Below, one piece after another: positions 1 to 8,346 of a stretch of 19,828 nt of DNA. A program made the translations under genes and the position numbers. Origin of the DNA: an uncultured Barnesiella sp. (GTDB lineage: Bacteria; Bacteroidota; Bacteroidia; Bacteroidales; Barnesiellaceae_A); NCBI GenBank assembly GCA_904502265.1, contig CAJGDT010000009.1, forward strand, positions 1 through 19,828, given 5' to 3'. Below the pieces are notes generated by a model, which had not been told where the DNA came from, ran no database searches, and worked only from the letters and a program-made list of their open reading frames with translations. Position 1 is the stretch's first letter. The number at the start of each line of letters is the position of its first letter.

Positions 1-63
1 ACATTCCAATTCAACAATAACAACTACTTCTTGATGTCGTGCCCCACCGACATGCAACCCTGA
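1..63 (+). CDS. C-terminal end of an unidentified protein (partial)
   Basis: Frame 1 is open from the window edge to a TGA at 61-63, directly followed in frame by TAG, giving a tandem stop. The visible 20 residues end in ...NNYFLMSCPTDMQP. A strong hairpin terminator begins 30 bases downstream, which supports this being a genuine gene end on the plus strand, convergent with uvrA. The fragment is too short to identify; a Cys-Pro near the end of a short secreted or lipoprotein domain is all that can be said. No function is assigned. Confidence 0.5.
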   Translation, partial: TFQFNNNNYFLMSCPTDMQP

Positions 64-92
64 TAGCCTGACATAAGTAAAGGATATACTAT

Positions 93-136
93 AATCCCCT
101 GCACGTAGCGTTTTTTTGCATATCGTGCAGGGGATT
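93..136. terminator. Hairpin terminator between convergent genes
   Basis: A perfect 13-bp inverted repeat, AATCCCCTGCACG (93-105) and its complement (124-136), encloses an 18-base loop. On the plus strand the stem is followed by TATTATTA, a moderately U-rich tail, so it best terminates the gene ending at 63. It lies 25 bases beyond the uvrA stop and could also stop uvrA transcripts, although the minus-strand tail (ATAGTATATCC) is poorer in U. Confidence 0.75.
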
Positions 137-161
137 TATTATTAGTAGAAGTTCGTTTAAC

Positions 162-2990
162 TTACTTCAATTCCTGGCGTAGGAAGTGAGTTGTAAAGGT
201 CTCTTGTTGGCATATCTCCTCGGGGGTGCCACAAGCGAGTACCCTACCTCCTTCGCGACCTCCTTCGGGGCCCATGTCGATGATGTAGTCGGCACTCTTT
301 ATTACGTCTAAGTTGTGCTCTATCACAACAACTGTATTACCCTTGTCGGTGAGTCGATTGAGTACACCGAGGAGCACACGGATGTCCTCGAAGTGGAGTC
401 CTGTGGTAGGTTCGTCTAGTATATAGAGTGTCTTGCCGGTGTCGCGCTTGGCAAGTTCGGTGGCAAGTTTTACGCGCTGGCTCTCACCGCCCGAGAGGGT
501 TGTCGAGGGTTGTCCGAGTTTGATATATCCCAGTCCTACGTCTTGCAATACTTTTATCTTGTTGAGTACAGTAGGGATATTCTCAAAGAACTCCACGGCC
601 TGATTGATTGTCATATCCAGCACGTCGGCAATAGACTTGCCTTTGAAGCGTACCTCAAGTGTCTCGCGGTTGTAGCGCTTACCATGACACACCTCGCAGG
701 GCACGTACACATCGGGAAGGAAGTTCATACCTATGGTCTTATATCCGTTACCACTGCAAGCCTCGCAACGACCACCCGACACGTTGAATGAGAAACGACC
801 GGGCTTATAGCCGCGAATTTTTGCTTCTGGTGACTCGACAAACAGGTTGCGAATATCGGCAAATACACCTGTATAGGTGGCTGGATTGGAGCGAGGAGTA
901 CGACCGAGGGGTGACTGGTCGACGGTAACGACCTTATCGATATGCTCCAGACCATCAATGCGCTCGTAAGGTAGCGGATCTTGCAACGAGCGATAGAATC
1001 GTTGGTTGAGAATGGGCTGCAGTGTGCCATTGATAAGAGTCGACTTGCCACTACCCGATACGCCTGTAACGCATATAAAGCAACCCAATGGGAGCGAAAT
1101 GGTTACACCCTTGAGGTTGTTGCCTGTAGCACCATGCAGCGTAAGGTACTTACCGTTACCCTCGCGTCGCTTTGTGGGAACTTCTATCTTGACAGGGCTT
1201 TCAGGGCGTAAATATTCGGCTGTGAGGGTGTGGCTCTGCAGCATCTCGGCCGGTGTGCCGGCAAATACGATATTACCGCCCAATCGGCCTGCTTTAGGGC
1301 CCAGGTCGAGCAGATAATCGGCCTCGAGCATCATATCCTTATCGTGCTCTACAACGATAACCGTATTACCTATATCGCGTAGCTCCTTGAGCGACTTGAT
1401 AAGGCGCATGTTGTCGCGTTGATGTAGTCCTATACTCGGCTCGTCGAGTATATAGAGTACATTGACCAGTTGTGAGCCTATCTGTGTGGCCAGGCGTATG
1501 CGTTGGCTCTCTCCGCCCGAGAGAGTAGCCGATGCACGATTAAGGCAGAGGTAGTCGAGCCCCACGGCTACCAAAAAGTGAAGTCGACTGCGTATCTCTT
1601 TGAGAATTTCGGTTGCGATAAGCCGTTGCTGTGGATTGAGTTGTTCCTCCACCCCGTCCACCCATTGCGCCAGGTCGGCAATATCCATTGAGGCCAAGTC
1701 GGCAATGTTCTTGCCGGCGATGCGGTAATGTAGGGCTTCGGTATTAAGACGTTGACCATGACACTCGGGGCATGTAACCACCGATACAAACTGTCCGGCC
1801 CATTTTTGAGCCGATGCTGATGCTTCGCTCTGTTGTTGCATCTCGATATACTTAATCAATCCGTCGAAGGTGAGGAAGTAGTCGGAGTATCCTTCGGGGT
1901 CGTCCTTGAGTACCAATCGCTCGTCGCTACCATTAAGTATCTCGTCAAGAGCCTCTTCGGGGAGTTCGCTCAATGGCGTTTTGAGTGTTGCCCCATATCG
2001 TTCGCATATGGCTTCGATTTGTCCGAATATGAGTGAACGTTTGTATTTGCCCAAAGCCTCTATACCTCCGTTGTAAATCGATTTGCTCATGTCGGGCATG
2101 AGTTTGTCTCGGTCTATGACATTGATGTATCCCAGTCCTTTGCAGCGAGGGCAAGCACCCAGTGGCGAATTGAACGAGAAGTTGTGTGGTGCAGGTTCGC
2201 TATAAGAAAGTCCGGTTGCCGGATCCATCAGTGTACGGCTGTAATGTCGTATCTCATCGGTATTGGCATCGAGTACCATGATGAGACCTTCACCCTGTTT
2301 CATGGCTGTACGCACGCTGTTTTTTACGCGTTCACGGTCTTTGTTTGACACGATGAGTTTGTCTACAACAAGTTCTACGCTGTGATTCTTGTAGCGATCG
2401 AGTTTCATGCCTTGCAGTATCTCGCATATTTCGCCATCGACACGCACCGACAAGAATCCTTTGCGTCGCATTTGCTCAAACAACTCTTTGTAGTGACCTT
2501 TGCGGTTGCGCACAAGTGGTGATAGGATGTATGTTTTGCGACCTTCGTATTTCGAGATAATCAGTTCGAGTATTTGTTCCTCGGTGTATTTTATCATCTT
2601 CTCGCCCGAGAGGTATGAGTAAGCTTCGCCGGCTCGTGCAAAGAGCAGACGCAAGAAGTCGAATATCTCGGTGGTTGTTCCTACAGTCGATCGAGGGTTG
2701 CGGTTGGTTGTCTTTTGTTCGATAGAAATAACAGGGCTCAGACCGGTAATTTTATCGACATCGGGACGCTCCAGATTGCCCAGCATATTACGGGCATAAG
2801 CCGAGAAGGTTTCGATATAGCGGCGTTGTCCCTCGGCAAAAATTGTGTCAAATGCCAACGACGACTTGCCACTGCCACTCATACCCGTAATAACCGTAAG
2901 TGAACGACGGGGTATAGTTACATCGATGTTCTTGAGGTTGTGTACACGTGCACCATACACCTCTATCTTTTCTTCTTCTATTGCTTTCAT
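162..2990 (-). CDS. uvrA: Excinuclease ABC subunit A (UvrA)
   Basis: DNA damage-recognition ATPase of nucleotide excision repair, which loads UvrB on lesions in the cytoplasm. At 942 aa it has the family's usual length. Two ABC ATPase modules are visible: Walker A GMSGSGKS at 36-43 with signature LSGGESQR at 490-497 and Walker B ILDEPS near 514, then Walker A GVSGSGKS at 643-650 with a second LSGGESQR and ILDEPTTGLH near the C-terminus. Zinc cysteine pairs are at 280/283 with 408/411, and at 742/745 with 765/768. The UvrB-binding insertion (about 120-250) is present, which marks a canonical UvrA rather than the shorter UvrA2 class. The small zinc module that carries a Cys-x2-His after the ARxGE motif in many bacteria is absent here (AYSYLSGEKM at 123-132). 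It is the last gene of a minus-strand operon, starting 5 bases after the transglycosylase stop. Confidence 0.98.
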   Translation of the reverse strand: MKAIEEEKIEVYGARVHNLKNIDVTIPRRSLTVITGMSGSGKSSLAFDTIFAEGQRRYIETFSAYARNMLGNLERPDVDKITGLSPVISIEQKTTNRNPRSTVGTTTEIFDFLRLLFARAGEAYSYLSGEKMIKYTEEQILELIISKYEGRKTYILSPLVRNRKGHYKELFEQMRRKGFLSVRVDGEICEILQGMKLDRYKNHSVELVVDKLIVSNKDRERVKNSVRTAMKQGEGLIMVLDANTDEIRHYSRTLMDPATGLSYSEPAPHNFSFNSPLGACPRCKGLGYINVIDRDKLMPDMSKSIYNGGIEALGKYKRSLIFGQIEAICERYGATLKTPLSELPEEALDEILNGSDERLVLKDDPEGYSDYFLTFDGLIKYIEMQQQSEASASAQKWAGQFVSVVTCPECHGQRLNTEALHYRIAGKNIADLASMDIADLAQWVDGVEEQLNPQQRLIATEILKEIRSRLHFLVAVGLDYLCLNRASATLSGGESQRIRLATQIGSQLVNVLYILDEPSIGLHQRDNMRLIKSLKELRDIGNTVIVVEHDKDMMLEADYLLDLGPKAGRLGGNIVFAGTPAEMLQSHTLTAEYLRPESPVKIEVPTKRREGNGKYLTLHGATGNNLKGVTISLPLGCFICVTGVSGSGKSTLINGTLQPILNQRFYRSLQDPLPYERIDGLEHIDKVVTVDQSPLGRTPRSNPATYTGVFADIRNLFVESPEAKIRGYKPGRFSFNVSGGRCEACSGNGYKTIGMNFLPDVYVPCEVCHGKRYNRETLEVRFKGKSIADVLDMTINQAVEFFENIPTVLNKIKVLQDVGLGYIKLGQPSTTLSGGESQRVKLATELAKRDTGKTLYILDEPTTGLHFEDIRVLLGVLNRLTDKGNTVVVIEHNLDVIKSADYIIDMGPEGGREGGRVLACGTPEEICQQETFTTHFLRQELK

Positions 2991-2995
2991 ATCGC

Positions 2996-3817
2996 TTAAT
3001 CGACTACCCAGTTTTTGTTGTATGTAACATATTTGCGCTTGGCATTGTAGTACATATCCTCTTTGATAGGTATGGTTATCTTATATAACTTGCCACTCTC
3101 GTCAGGCAGTGTTTGGGTGCGCATCCAAGGGTTGAAGTCTTTCAGTTGTTTGTAGGTTATGCCTTGTTTCTTGGCCCATGTGGCAAGGTCGTCTATGGTC
3201 GAAGTTACCTCGATGGTCTTGGTGGCTATGGGTTGATAGAGCTGTTTGGCTCTGATTTTAAAACCATATTGGGCAGGGTTCTCAAATAAGAGTTTTGTTG
3301 CCAGTATGCGAAATACGTAGCGCGATGTTTCATCAACCAAGTGCATGTCGAGCGAGCTCTTTACACCTTGTCGTTCACGCTCTCGTCCCACACGTTGAAG
3401 TCCGGCGTTGTATGATACGGCTGCATCGATCCAGCTGCCATACTTCTCGTATGCATCGCGCAGGTATCGACAAGCTGCTACGGTAGCCTTCTCGATGTTG
3501 TAGCGTTCGTCAATATCGTTGTTTACTTCCAGTCCATATTCACGAGCTGTAGCTGACATAAATTGCCATATACCGGCTGCCTTAGCAGGAGATTTGGCCA
3601 ATGGATTGAATGCACTTTCGATTGCTACGAGGTAAATAAAATCAGTGGGTATCTTCTCGCGCTTGAGAATAGGCACAATGATGGGCATGTAGCGGTTGGC
3701 TCGCTTGATAGTGAGCATTGTTGTGGCGTGCATATAGCAGGCGGTAGTCAACTCGCGTTCTACCCTTTCATACATGTCATATCGTGTAAGGTCGATACTC
3801 TCACCGGCAAATGTCAT
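2996..3817 (-). CDS. Lytic transglycosylase (SLT family, MltD-like) lacking its signal peptide
   Basis: Peptidoglycan lytic transglycosylase, expected in the periplasm, where it cleaves MurNAc-GlcNAc bonds and forms 1,6-anhydro-MurNAc. The 273-residue frame from this ATG holds a complete SLT domain (about 45-145) with catalytic Glu67 in AIESAFN, the AAGIWQFM motif and the SYNAGLQRVG motif. A LysM-like segment follows at about 212-262 (ATKTIEVTSTIDDLATWAKK). There is no signal peptide from this start. Reading upstream in the same frame gives 17 sense codons, a TAA at 3869-3871 and then a clear signal peptide starting at 3949, so the natural gene should be 2996-3949 (317 codons). Either it is a nonsense-mutated pseudogene, or the TAA is a base-call or assembly error, or translation restarts here to give a cytoplasmic, probably useless product. 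It lies between the type-B secreted protein gene and uvrA. Confidence 0.85.
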   Translation of the reverse strand: MTFAGESIDLTRYDMYERVERELTTACYMHATTMLTIKRANRYMPIIVPILKREKIPTDFIYLVAIESAFNPLAKSPAKAAGIWQFMSATAREYGLEVNNDIDERYNIEKATVAACRYLRDAYEKYGSWIDAAVSYNAGLQRVGRERERQGVKSSLDMHLVDETSRYVFRILATKLLFENPAQYGFKIRAKQLYQPIATKTIEVTSTIDDLATWAKKQGITYKQLKDFNPWMRTQTLPDESGKLYKITIPIKEDMYYNAKRKYVTYNKNWVVD

Positions 3818-3868
3818 CTTCTCGGGTACGTCAGGTATGCGGTACTCGATGTTAAATGTTTCGTTTTT

Positions 3869-3949
3869 TTAGTTGGCAGTTGCTGTTGTATATACACTGC
3901 CGCATAGCAGTGCTGTAGCTAATGTTATGTATTTTATCGTGCTTTTCAT
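3869..3949 (-). pseudogene. Detached signal-peptide start of the lytic transglycosylase gene, ended by an in-frame TAA
   Basis: ATG at 3949-3947 opens 26 codons reading MKSTIKYITLATALLC then GSVYTTATAN, followed by TAA at 3871-3869. This has the form of a Sec signal peptide: a Lys-containing start, a hydrophobic core and an ATA cleavage site. It begins 11 bases after the stop of the upstream gene, as expected for the next gene of the operon. Continuing past the TAA in the same frame gives KNETFNIEYRIPDVPEK and then the ATG of the transglycosylase. Because the frame is the same on both sides, a single substitution (for example AAA, GAA or CAA to TAA) explains it and no indel is needed. The stop adjoins a run of seven A, but slippage there would change the frame, not remove the stop. 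Confidence 0.75.
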
Positions 3950-3960
3950 TTCGATACTTG

Positions 3961-5304
3961 TTATTCTTGGGTTTGATTGTTTCTGTTTTTCTTTGAACGC
4001 ATAAGGTTGATGTGGCCACTGCGTTTGTACTCTATACCATCAGCTCCACGTGCCTCTATTACATAATAATATACACCGGGTGATGCAAGACGACCACCAT
4101 ATTTGCCATCCCAGCCTTCGCCTGGATTTTCGCTGTGGTACATCTCTACGCCTTGTTTATTGAAAATCCAGCATCGAAATTCTACGATAGATTTAAATGC
4201 TACTCGCCATTCGTCATTTTTACCATCTATGGTGCCGGGCGAGAAGGCGTTGGGAATTTCGAGTGATGAACTGCCTATAGTGACAATCATAGGATCACTC
4301 TCAAAAATACAGTTTTCATTCATGCTCGATACAACCAATCTTACATAGGTTGTACCCTCTTCTCTAAATGTGTATCGTAGTAAATCGTCGGTGTATCGGT
4401 GGGTTATCGAATTGAAATTAGCGTCTCGCGAGAATTGCCACTCAATGTGTGTGACAGCATCGGTATAATAGGCGTTAAACTCTATTTCGGCTGGGGCTGA
4501 TCCTCCTAAATTGTCGGGTTGTCGGTCTATTTCATTCTCGGCCTCGCGATAGGTTTGTGTGGCGCGAGCTTGCGCTTCTATGGCTACGGTTATGTATTCG
4601 TCGGTTTCGGCAATCTGTTCCATTCCCCATGATTTGAGGAATTTATCACCGATTACCGTAAAAGTGGTGTTGCAGAGTGGTGCTGCTACAGGATAGCTGT
4701 TGGAGAATTGGTTTAATACTACTTCGCGAGGTGATTCGATGTATTGCAATGACTCTTCGTTCCATTCCAATGTGTTGTATGCAATAGTAATATCACGTTT
4801 CACTTCGTATGGCATCATGCTGTTGAATGCATAATAGTTCATCTTTTCCCCCGAGCCATGTAAGTTGAGTGTAACGATATCACAGGCTGCACCATTGTCT
4901 TCTATATCAACTGAGTTTAATGATAATTGGTGTTTGATGTAGTCTATAATATACACGTAGTATGGAGTGTCACCATCCATTACTACGTAACCACACTCGC
5001 TGCCGGTGAGGGGGATTGTGGATAAACTTCCGTCTTCTTGAGCGGTGAGTGGTGTAATAACATCTTCGTAGGTATACCATGTAACTTTGTTGCCTGTGCG
5101 CGATTCATATTGAATACTCTTATCGGCTGTACCATATACTACATATACGGCATTGATGGGTGTAGTTGATTTGTAGTCTTCGTAATATGCGTATGATAAC
5201 TCGTTTCCACCAATAATAGAGAATTTTTGTGCCGATAGATTGGTGGTAACGCATGCAATTATGATGGTTGCTATAATGCGTGTTGTAAGTGCTATTTTAT
5301 TCAT
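3961..5304 (-). CDS. Secreted protein with gliding-motility-associated C-terminal (type IX secretion type-B) domain
   Basis: A 447-aa exported protein of unknown function. Residues 1-26 form a Sec signal peptide ending NLSAQ. Residues about 30-260 are unrecognised and beta-rich in appearance. Residues about 265-343 resemble an Ig/PKD-like domain (IEWQFSRD, TYVRLVVSS). Residues about 349-437 match the type-B sorting domain seen in Bacteroidota (CHU_C/TIGR04131): IPNAFSPG at the start, then DEWRV, FNKQGVEMYH, GWDGKYGG, ASPGVYYYVIEARG and a final SGHINLMR. In the family this domain directs export through the type IX secretion system after Sec export. The acidic/Lys-rich tail SKKNRNNQTQE lies beyond the domain. 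It is the first gene of the operon leading to the transglycosylase and uvrA, behind its own promoter at 5363-5393. No other type IX core component is visible here. Confidence 0.85.
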   Translation of the reverse strand: MNKIALTTRIIATIIIACVTTNLSAQKFSIIGGNELSYAYYEDYKSTTPINAVYVVYGTADKSIQYESRTGNKVTWYTYEDVITPLTAQEDGSLSTIPLTGSECGYVVMDGDTPYYVYIIDYIKHQLSLNSVDIEDNGAACDIVTLNLHGSGEKMNYYAFNSMMPYEVKRDITIAYNTLEWNEESLQYIESPREVVLNQFSNSYPVAAPLCNTTFTVIGDKFLKSWGMEQIAETDEYITVAIEAQARATQTYREAENEIDRQPDNLGGSAPAEIEFNAYYTDAVTHIEWQFSRDANFNSITHRYTDDLLRYTFREEGTTYVRLVVSSMNENCIFESDPMIVTIGSSSLEIPNAFSPGTIDGKNDEWRVAFKSIVEFRCWIFNKQGVEMYHSENPGEGWDGKYGGRLASPGVYYYVIEARGADGIEYKRSGHINLMRSKKNRNNQTQE

Positions 5305-5362
5305 GTTAAGACTCTTTTTATATTAAACGCAGACTCGTGTGAAATATTGAGCGTGCATTTTA

Positions 5363-5393
5363 CAAATATACAATAATTGTACCATACAATCAA
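5363..5393 (-). promoter_or_regulatory. Bacteroidota-type promoter for the type-B protein/transglycosylase/uvrA operon
   Basis: On the minus strand TTG (5393-5391) is separated by exactly 20 bases from TATATTTG (5370-5363), matching the Bacteroidota -33/-7 consensus TTTG-N19-21-TAnnTTTG. Transcription should start near 5356, giving a leader of about 50 bases before the ATG at 5304. Confidence 0.7.
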
Positions 5394-5483
5394 GCATTGC
5401 GAGTGTTAACATTTGCAGAAATAGCTGTGCTGAGTATTTCATGAATGAATGTGATAAAAAAATCCCTATACACCACCGGTGTG

Positions 5484-5514
5484 TTGCAAAGACAATGATT
5501 TATTTGTAACTTTG
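5484..5514 (+). promoter_or_regulatory. Bacteroidota-type promoter for the LysM/PorT-like pair
   Basis: TTG (5484-5486) is followed after 20 bases by TAACTTTG (5507-5514), a full match to TAnnTTTG. Transcription should start near 5520, about 30 bases before the ATG at 5550. It is back to back with the minus-strand promoter at 5363-5393, with about 90 bases between the two -33 elements. I see no obvious operator palindrome between them. Confidence 0.7.
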
Positions 5515-5549
5515 TCGGGAATATACATTTATGCAAACACTCTATCGAA

Positions 5550-7616
5550 ATGAATATAAAGACAATTATAACAAGCATATTGTGCGGTCTTGCACTCATG
5601 GCATCGGCGCAAATCGAAAGTTTGCCTCGTAGAATACTCAATGGTAAGGAATACTATGTATATAAAGTTGCCAAAGGCGAAACTGTGTATTCAATATCAA
5701 AAAAATTCGGCATATCGCAAAGTGATATTGTTAAATGTAATCCTTCGGCCAAAAATGGTCTGAAGTATGATCAAATGTTGTTCTTACCCACAGATGATAC
5801 TGAAGAAGTTGAAACAGAGGTAAGTAATAGTTTTGTACACACCGTACGACGTGGTGAAACACTCTATGGTATTGGTAAAATGTATCATGTATCAGTTGCC
5901 GAAATTCAAGAACTTAATCCCGGTGTTACGAGCAAGTTGAATGTAGGTGATAAACTTAATATTCCTCAAAAAGGTAAAAGAGTTGCATCTACTACTACAA
6001 GCGAAAAGAATGTTTCGGTTAAGGCCGATAGTAAAAAGAATGTAGCTGAGAGTGACTATATCTTTCATACTATAGCCTCGGGTGAGACGCTTTATGCCAT
6101 TTCGGGTAGATATGATGTAACGGTTAAGGAGATAATTCGTGCTAATCCGGGTATTAAGCCCAACAAGCTCTATAAAGGCTCGGTTATACGCATTCCGGTT
6201 AAGCAAGAGGTTATTGAGACGGTTCAGCCTCAAGAAGATATAGCAGTGCAAGTTGATGATGTTGTTGAGGATGCTCCTCAAGAGATACCCGCTGCAGCGA
6301 CTTGTAGCACTTATGTGGCTAAACGTAAGGAGACTTACTTTAGCATAGCCCAAAAATTTGATATCTCTATAGACTCGCTTAAGGCTGCCAATCGTGACAT
6401 TCGTGTAGTAAAAGAGGGTGTGAGCATTAACATCCCTATTACACAACCTACAGTAGAATCTCTTGCCGAGACAGCCAAGGAGGAAAATTCGAGCGAGTAT
6501 CTTGATAATGTCTATGCTCAGGTATATGAGAAGAACGATGCCAGCCACATAAATGTTGCAGTGATATTGCCTTTTATGCTTAATGAGGATGAGAGTAATA
6601 TCAAATCTTCTCTATACACAGAGTATTATCAAGGCTTTTTACTTGCAGTCGACAGCCTCAAACGTCAAGGATACTCGATCAATCTATATACGTATGATAG
6701 TCAAGGGTCGACCGAGGTTGTTAAAGACATACTCGATAAAGAGTTGATGACTACTATGCATCTGATTATAGCACCGGAGGATGATGAGGCGATAAATCTT
6801 ATCGCCGACTTTGGTGAGCTACATGATATAAATGTAGTGAACACTTTCTCATTGAAGAATGAGCGAGTGAATACCAATGCTCGCGTATTTCAAACCAACA
6901 TTCCCGGATCGTATCTTTATGCCGAGTCGGCAGCTTTGTTTATCAAGACATTTAATAACAAGTCTGTTGTGTTCTTGAATAATAAAGATGTTGAAGAAGC
7001 TGAAAATGAATTTGTTGCCACGCTTAAAGATGAATTGAATAAACGCAATATACCCTATTTGGTATGCGACTATAATACTGTGTTGACAGCAAGTGATATG
7101 CGTAGTGTGGCAGACCAATCGTCTGTAGTATTTGTACCCACTACAAACAAAAAGGAGGCGCTTGTAACTATGTTGCCCGGTCTTGAGGAGTTTGTAAACA
7201 AAACTCCTTCATGTGATGTATCTCTCTTCGGTTATCCGGGTTGGGTACCTCAGATTAGTAAGAATATCAATAAGCTTTATATGCTTGATACCTATATCTT
7301 CTCACGATTCTATACTATTCCTGATGATGCTATGCTATATGATCTTAGTATCAAGTATCTCTATTGGTATAACGAGGAGATGAAAAATGCGAGTCCTCGA
7401 TATGCAATATTAGGATTTGACACAGGCTTGTATTTTATGAATGCTATAGCTAAGTATGGCAAGAACTTTGCTAATTATGAATTGCCTAATGGCGAGAATT
7501 CTATACAAACCGACTTTAAATTTGAACGTATCAACAATTGGAGCGGTTTTATCAATAAATCGTTCTACTTTGTGCATCTCTCACCCGATATGAAGATCGA
7601 GAAAATAAGTCAATAA
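5550..7616 (+). CDS. Four-LysM protein fused to a type 1 periplasmic-binding-like domain
   Basis: A 688-aa exported protein, probably periplasmic and peptidoglycan-bound. Residues 1-20 are a Sec signal peptide (CGLALMASAQ). Four LysM repeats follow at about 36-80, 96-139, 171-217 and 254-297, each with the G-E-T-x-Y-x-I or related pattern and an NP/IP ending; the fourth is the most divergent (KRKETYFSIAQKF). After a charged linker, residues about 333-688 (HINVAVILPFM...) resemble the type 1 periplasmic-binding fold shared by LpoA C-terminal domains and amino-acid-binding proteins: YYQGFLLAVDSL, INLYTYDSQG and the late GFDTGLYFMNAIAKYG helix. By architecture it might sense or regulate cell-wall synthesis as LpoA does, but that is inference; ligand and partner are unknown. 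Its stop lies 4 bases before the PorT-like gene, so the two are co-transcribed. Confidence 0.88.
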   Translation: MNIKTIITSILCGLALMASAQIESLPRRILNGKEYYVYKVAKGETVYSISKKFGISQSDIVKCNPSAKNGLKYDQMLFLPTDDTEEVETEVSNSFVHTVRRGETLYGIGKMYHVSVAEIQELNPGVTSKLNVGDKLNIPQKGKRVASTTTSEKNVSVKADSKKNVAESDYIFHTIASGETLYAISGRYDVTVKEIIRANPGIKPNKLYKGSVIRIPVKQEVIETVQPQEDIAVQVDDVVEDAPQEIPAAATCSTYVAKRKETYFSIAQKFDISIDSLKAANRDIRVVKEGVSINIPITQPTVESLAETAKEENSSEYLDNVYAQVYEKNDASHINVAVILPFMLNEDESNIKSSLYTEYYQGFLLAVDSLKRQGYSINLYTYDSQGSTEVVKDILDKELMTTMHLIIAPEDDEAINLIADFGELHDINVVNTFSLKNERVNTNARVFQTNIPGSYLYAESAALFIKTFNNKSVVFLNNKDVEEAENEFVATLKDELNKRNIPYLVCDYNTVLTASDMRSVADQSSVVFVPTTNKKEALVTMLPGLEEFVNKTPSCDVSLFGYPGWVPQISKNINKLYMLDTYIFSRFYTIPDDAMLYDLSIKYLYWYNEEMKNASPRYAILGFDTGLYFMNAIAKYGKNFANYELPNGENSIQTDFKFERINNWSGFINKSFYFVHLSPDMKIEKISQ

Positions 7617-7620
7617 TAGC

Positions 7621-8310
7621 ATGAAACGACCTTTTGTAATACTAATATGTGCAATCCTGTCGTGTTGTATTGTTTCGATAGCACAAGTGCGCGACCCAAA
7701 CTTCAAGCGTGAGTTGTTGGTTGGAGCTAAAGCCGGTATTTCAATACCCAGTGTGGCATTTTCGCCTATTATTGAGCAGAATACTTGGGTTGGATATACA
7801 GCGGGTGTAGCTATGCGATATACCGAAGAGAAGCTCTTTGGACTTATTGTGGAGGCTAATATCACGCAGCGCGGATGGGACGAATACTTTGAGTATGATC
7901 CTTACCAATATCGTCGCACCCTAACATATCTTGAGATACCATTCTTTACGCATATATATTTTGGTAGTGACAAGGTGCATGGCTTTGTCAATTTAGGTCC
8001 GCAATTGGGTGTGTTGATTGGAGAAAATAGAACTGCCAATTTTGATACCCATAATCTCCCTTCGTTCAGTAATCCCAATACTATAAAAGATTCGTATGAA
8101 TTGCCGGTAAAAAATACCATTGACTATGGTATTGCCGGAGGTTTGGGTGTAGAGTTGCGCCTCAAACGCAATATTTTTGTTTTAGAGGGACGTTATTATT
8201 TTGGATTAGGCGACATATTTGGCAATAATAAGGCCGATGTATTTTCAGGATCATCGGCCAACAGAGGTATACTTGTTTCTTTGTCGTATATGTTCAATGT
8301 ATGGAAGTAA
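7621..8310 (+). CDS. PorT-family outer-membrane beta-barrel protein
   Basis: A 229-aa protein with a Sec signal peptide (1-21, CCIVSIA before Q22). The mature part has alternating aromatic and polar strands typical of the OMP_b-brl_2/PorT family: LLVGAKAGIS, GYTAGVAMRY, GLIVEANITQRG, LTYLEIPFFTHIYF, GFVNLGPQLGVLIG, DYGIAGGLGVELRL, FVLEGRYYFGLG and a C-terminal strand LVSLSYMFNVWK. The motif LTYLEIP followed by NLGPQLG is characteristic of this family. It would sit in the outer membrane as a barrel of about eight strands. The family name comes from Porphyromonas PorT (type IX secretion), but most members have no shown role, and similarity alone does not make this the secretion component. It follows the LysM fusion gene by 4 bases, suggesting a joint envelope function. 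Confidence 0.88.
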   Translation: MKRPFVILICAILSCCIVSIAQVRDPNFKRELLVGAKAGISIPSVAFSPIIEQNTWVGYTAGVAMRYTEEKLFGLIVEANITQRGWDEYFEYDPYQYRRTLTYLEIPFFTHIYFGSDKVHGFVNLGPQLGVLIGENRTANFDTHNLPSFSNPNTIKDSYELPVKNTIDYGIAGGLGVELRLKRNIFVLEGRYYFGLGDIFGNNKADVFSGSSANRGILVSLSYMFNVWK

Positions 8311-8346
8311 AGGTGCTTTCAGATAGCGTTTTCTTGCGAACGCCTG

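Noticed and set aside
3869..3871. TAA as a recoded or slippage-bypassed codon
   Set aside because: TAA is the ordinary stop of other genes here (uridine kinase, LepA, HsdR-N). The frame is identical before and after it, so slippage on the adjacent A7 run would not restore the product.
5892..6548. 218-codon open frame antisense to the LysM fusion gene
   Set aside because: It mirrors the codon pattern of the opposite-strand gene, has a low-complexity Ile/Leu/Arg/Asn composition and no recognisable motif; the sense strand encodes clear LysM domains.
8326..8343. Hairpin GCGTT/AACGC between the PorT-like gene and holA
   Set aside because: Only five base pairs with an 8-base loop and no U-run; too weak to call a terminator, though a convergent terminator would be expected here.
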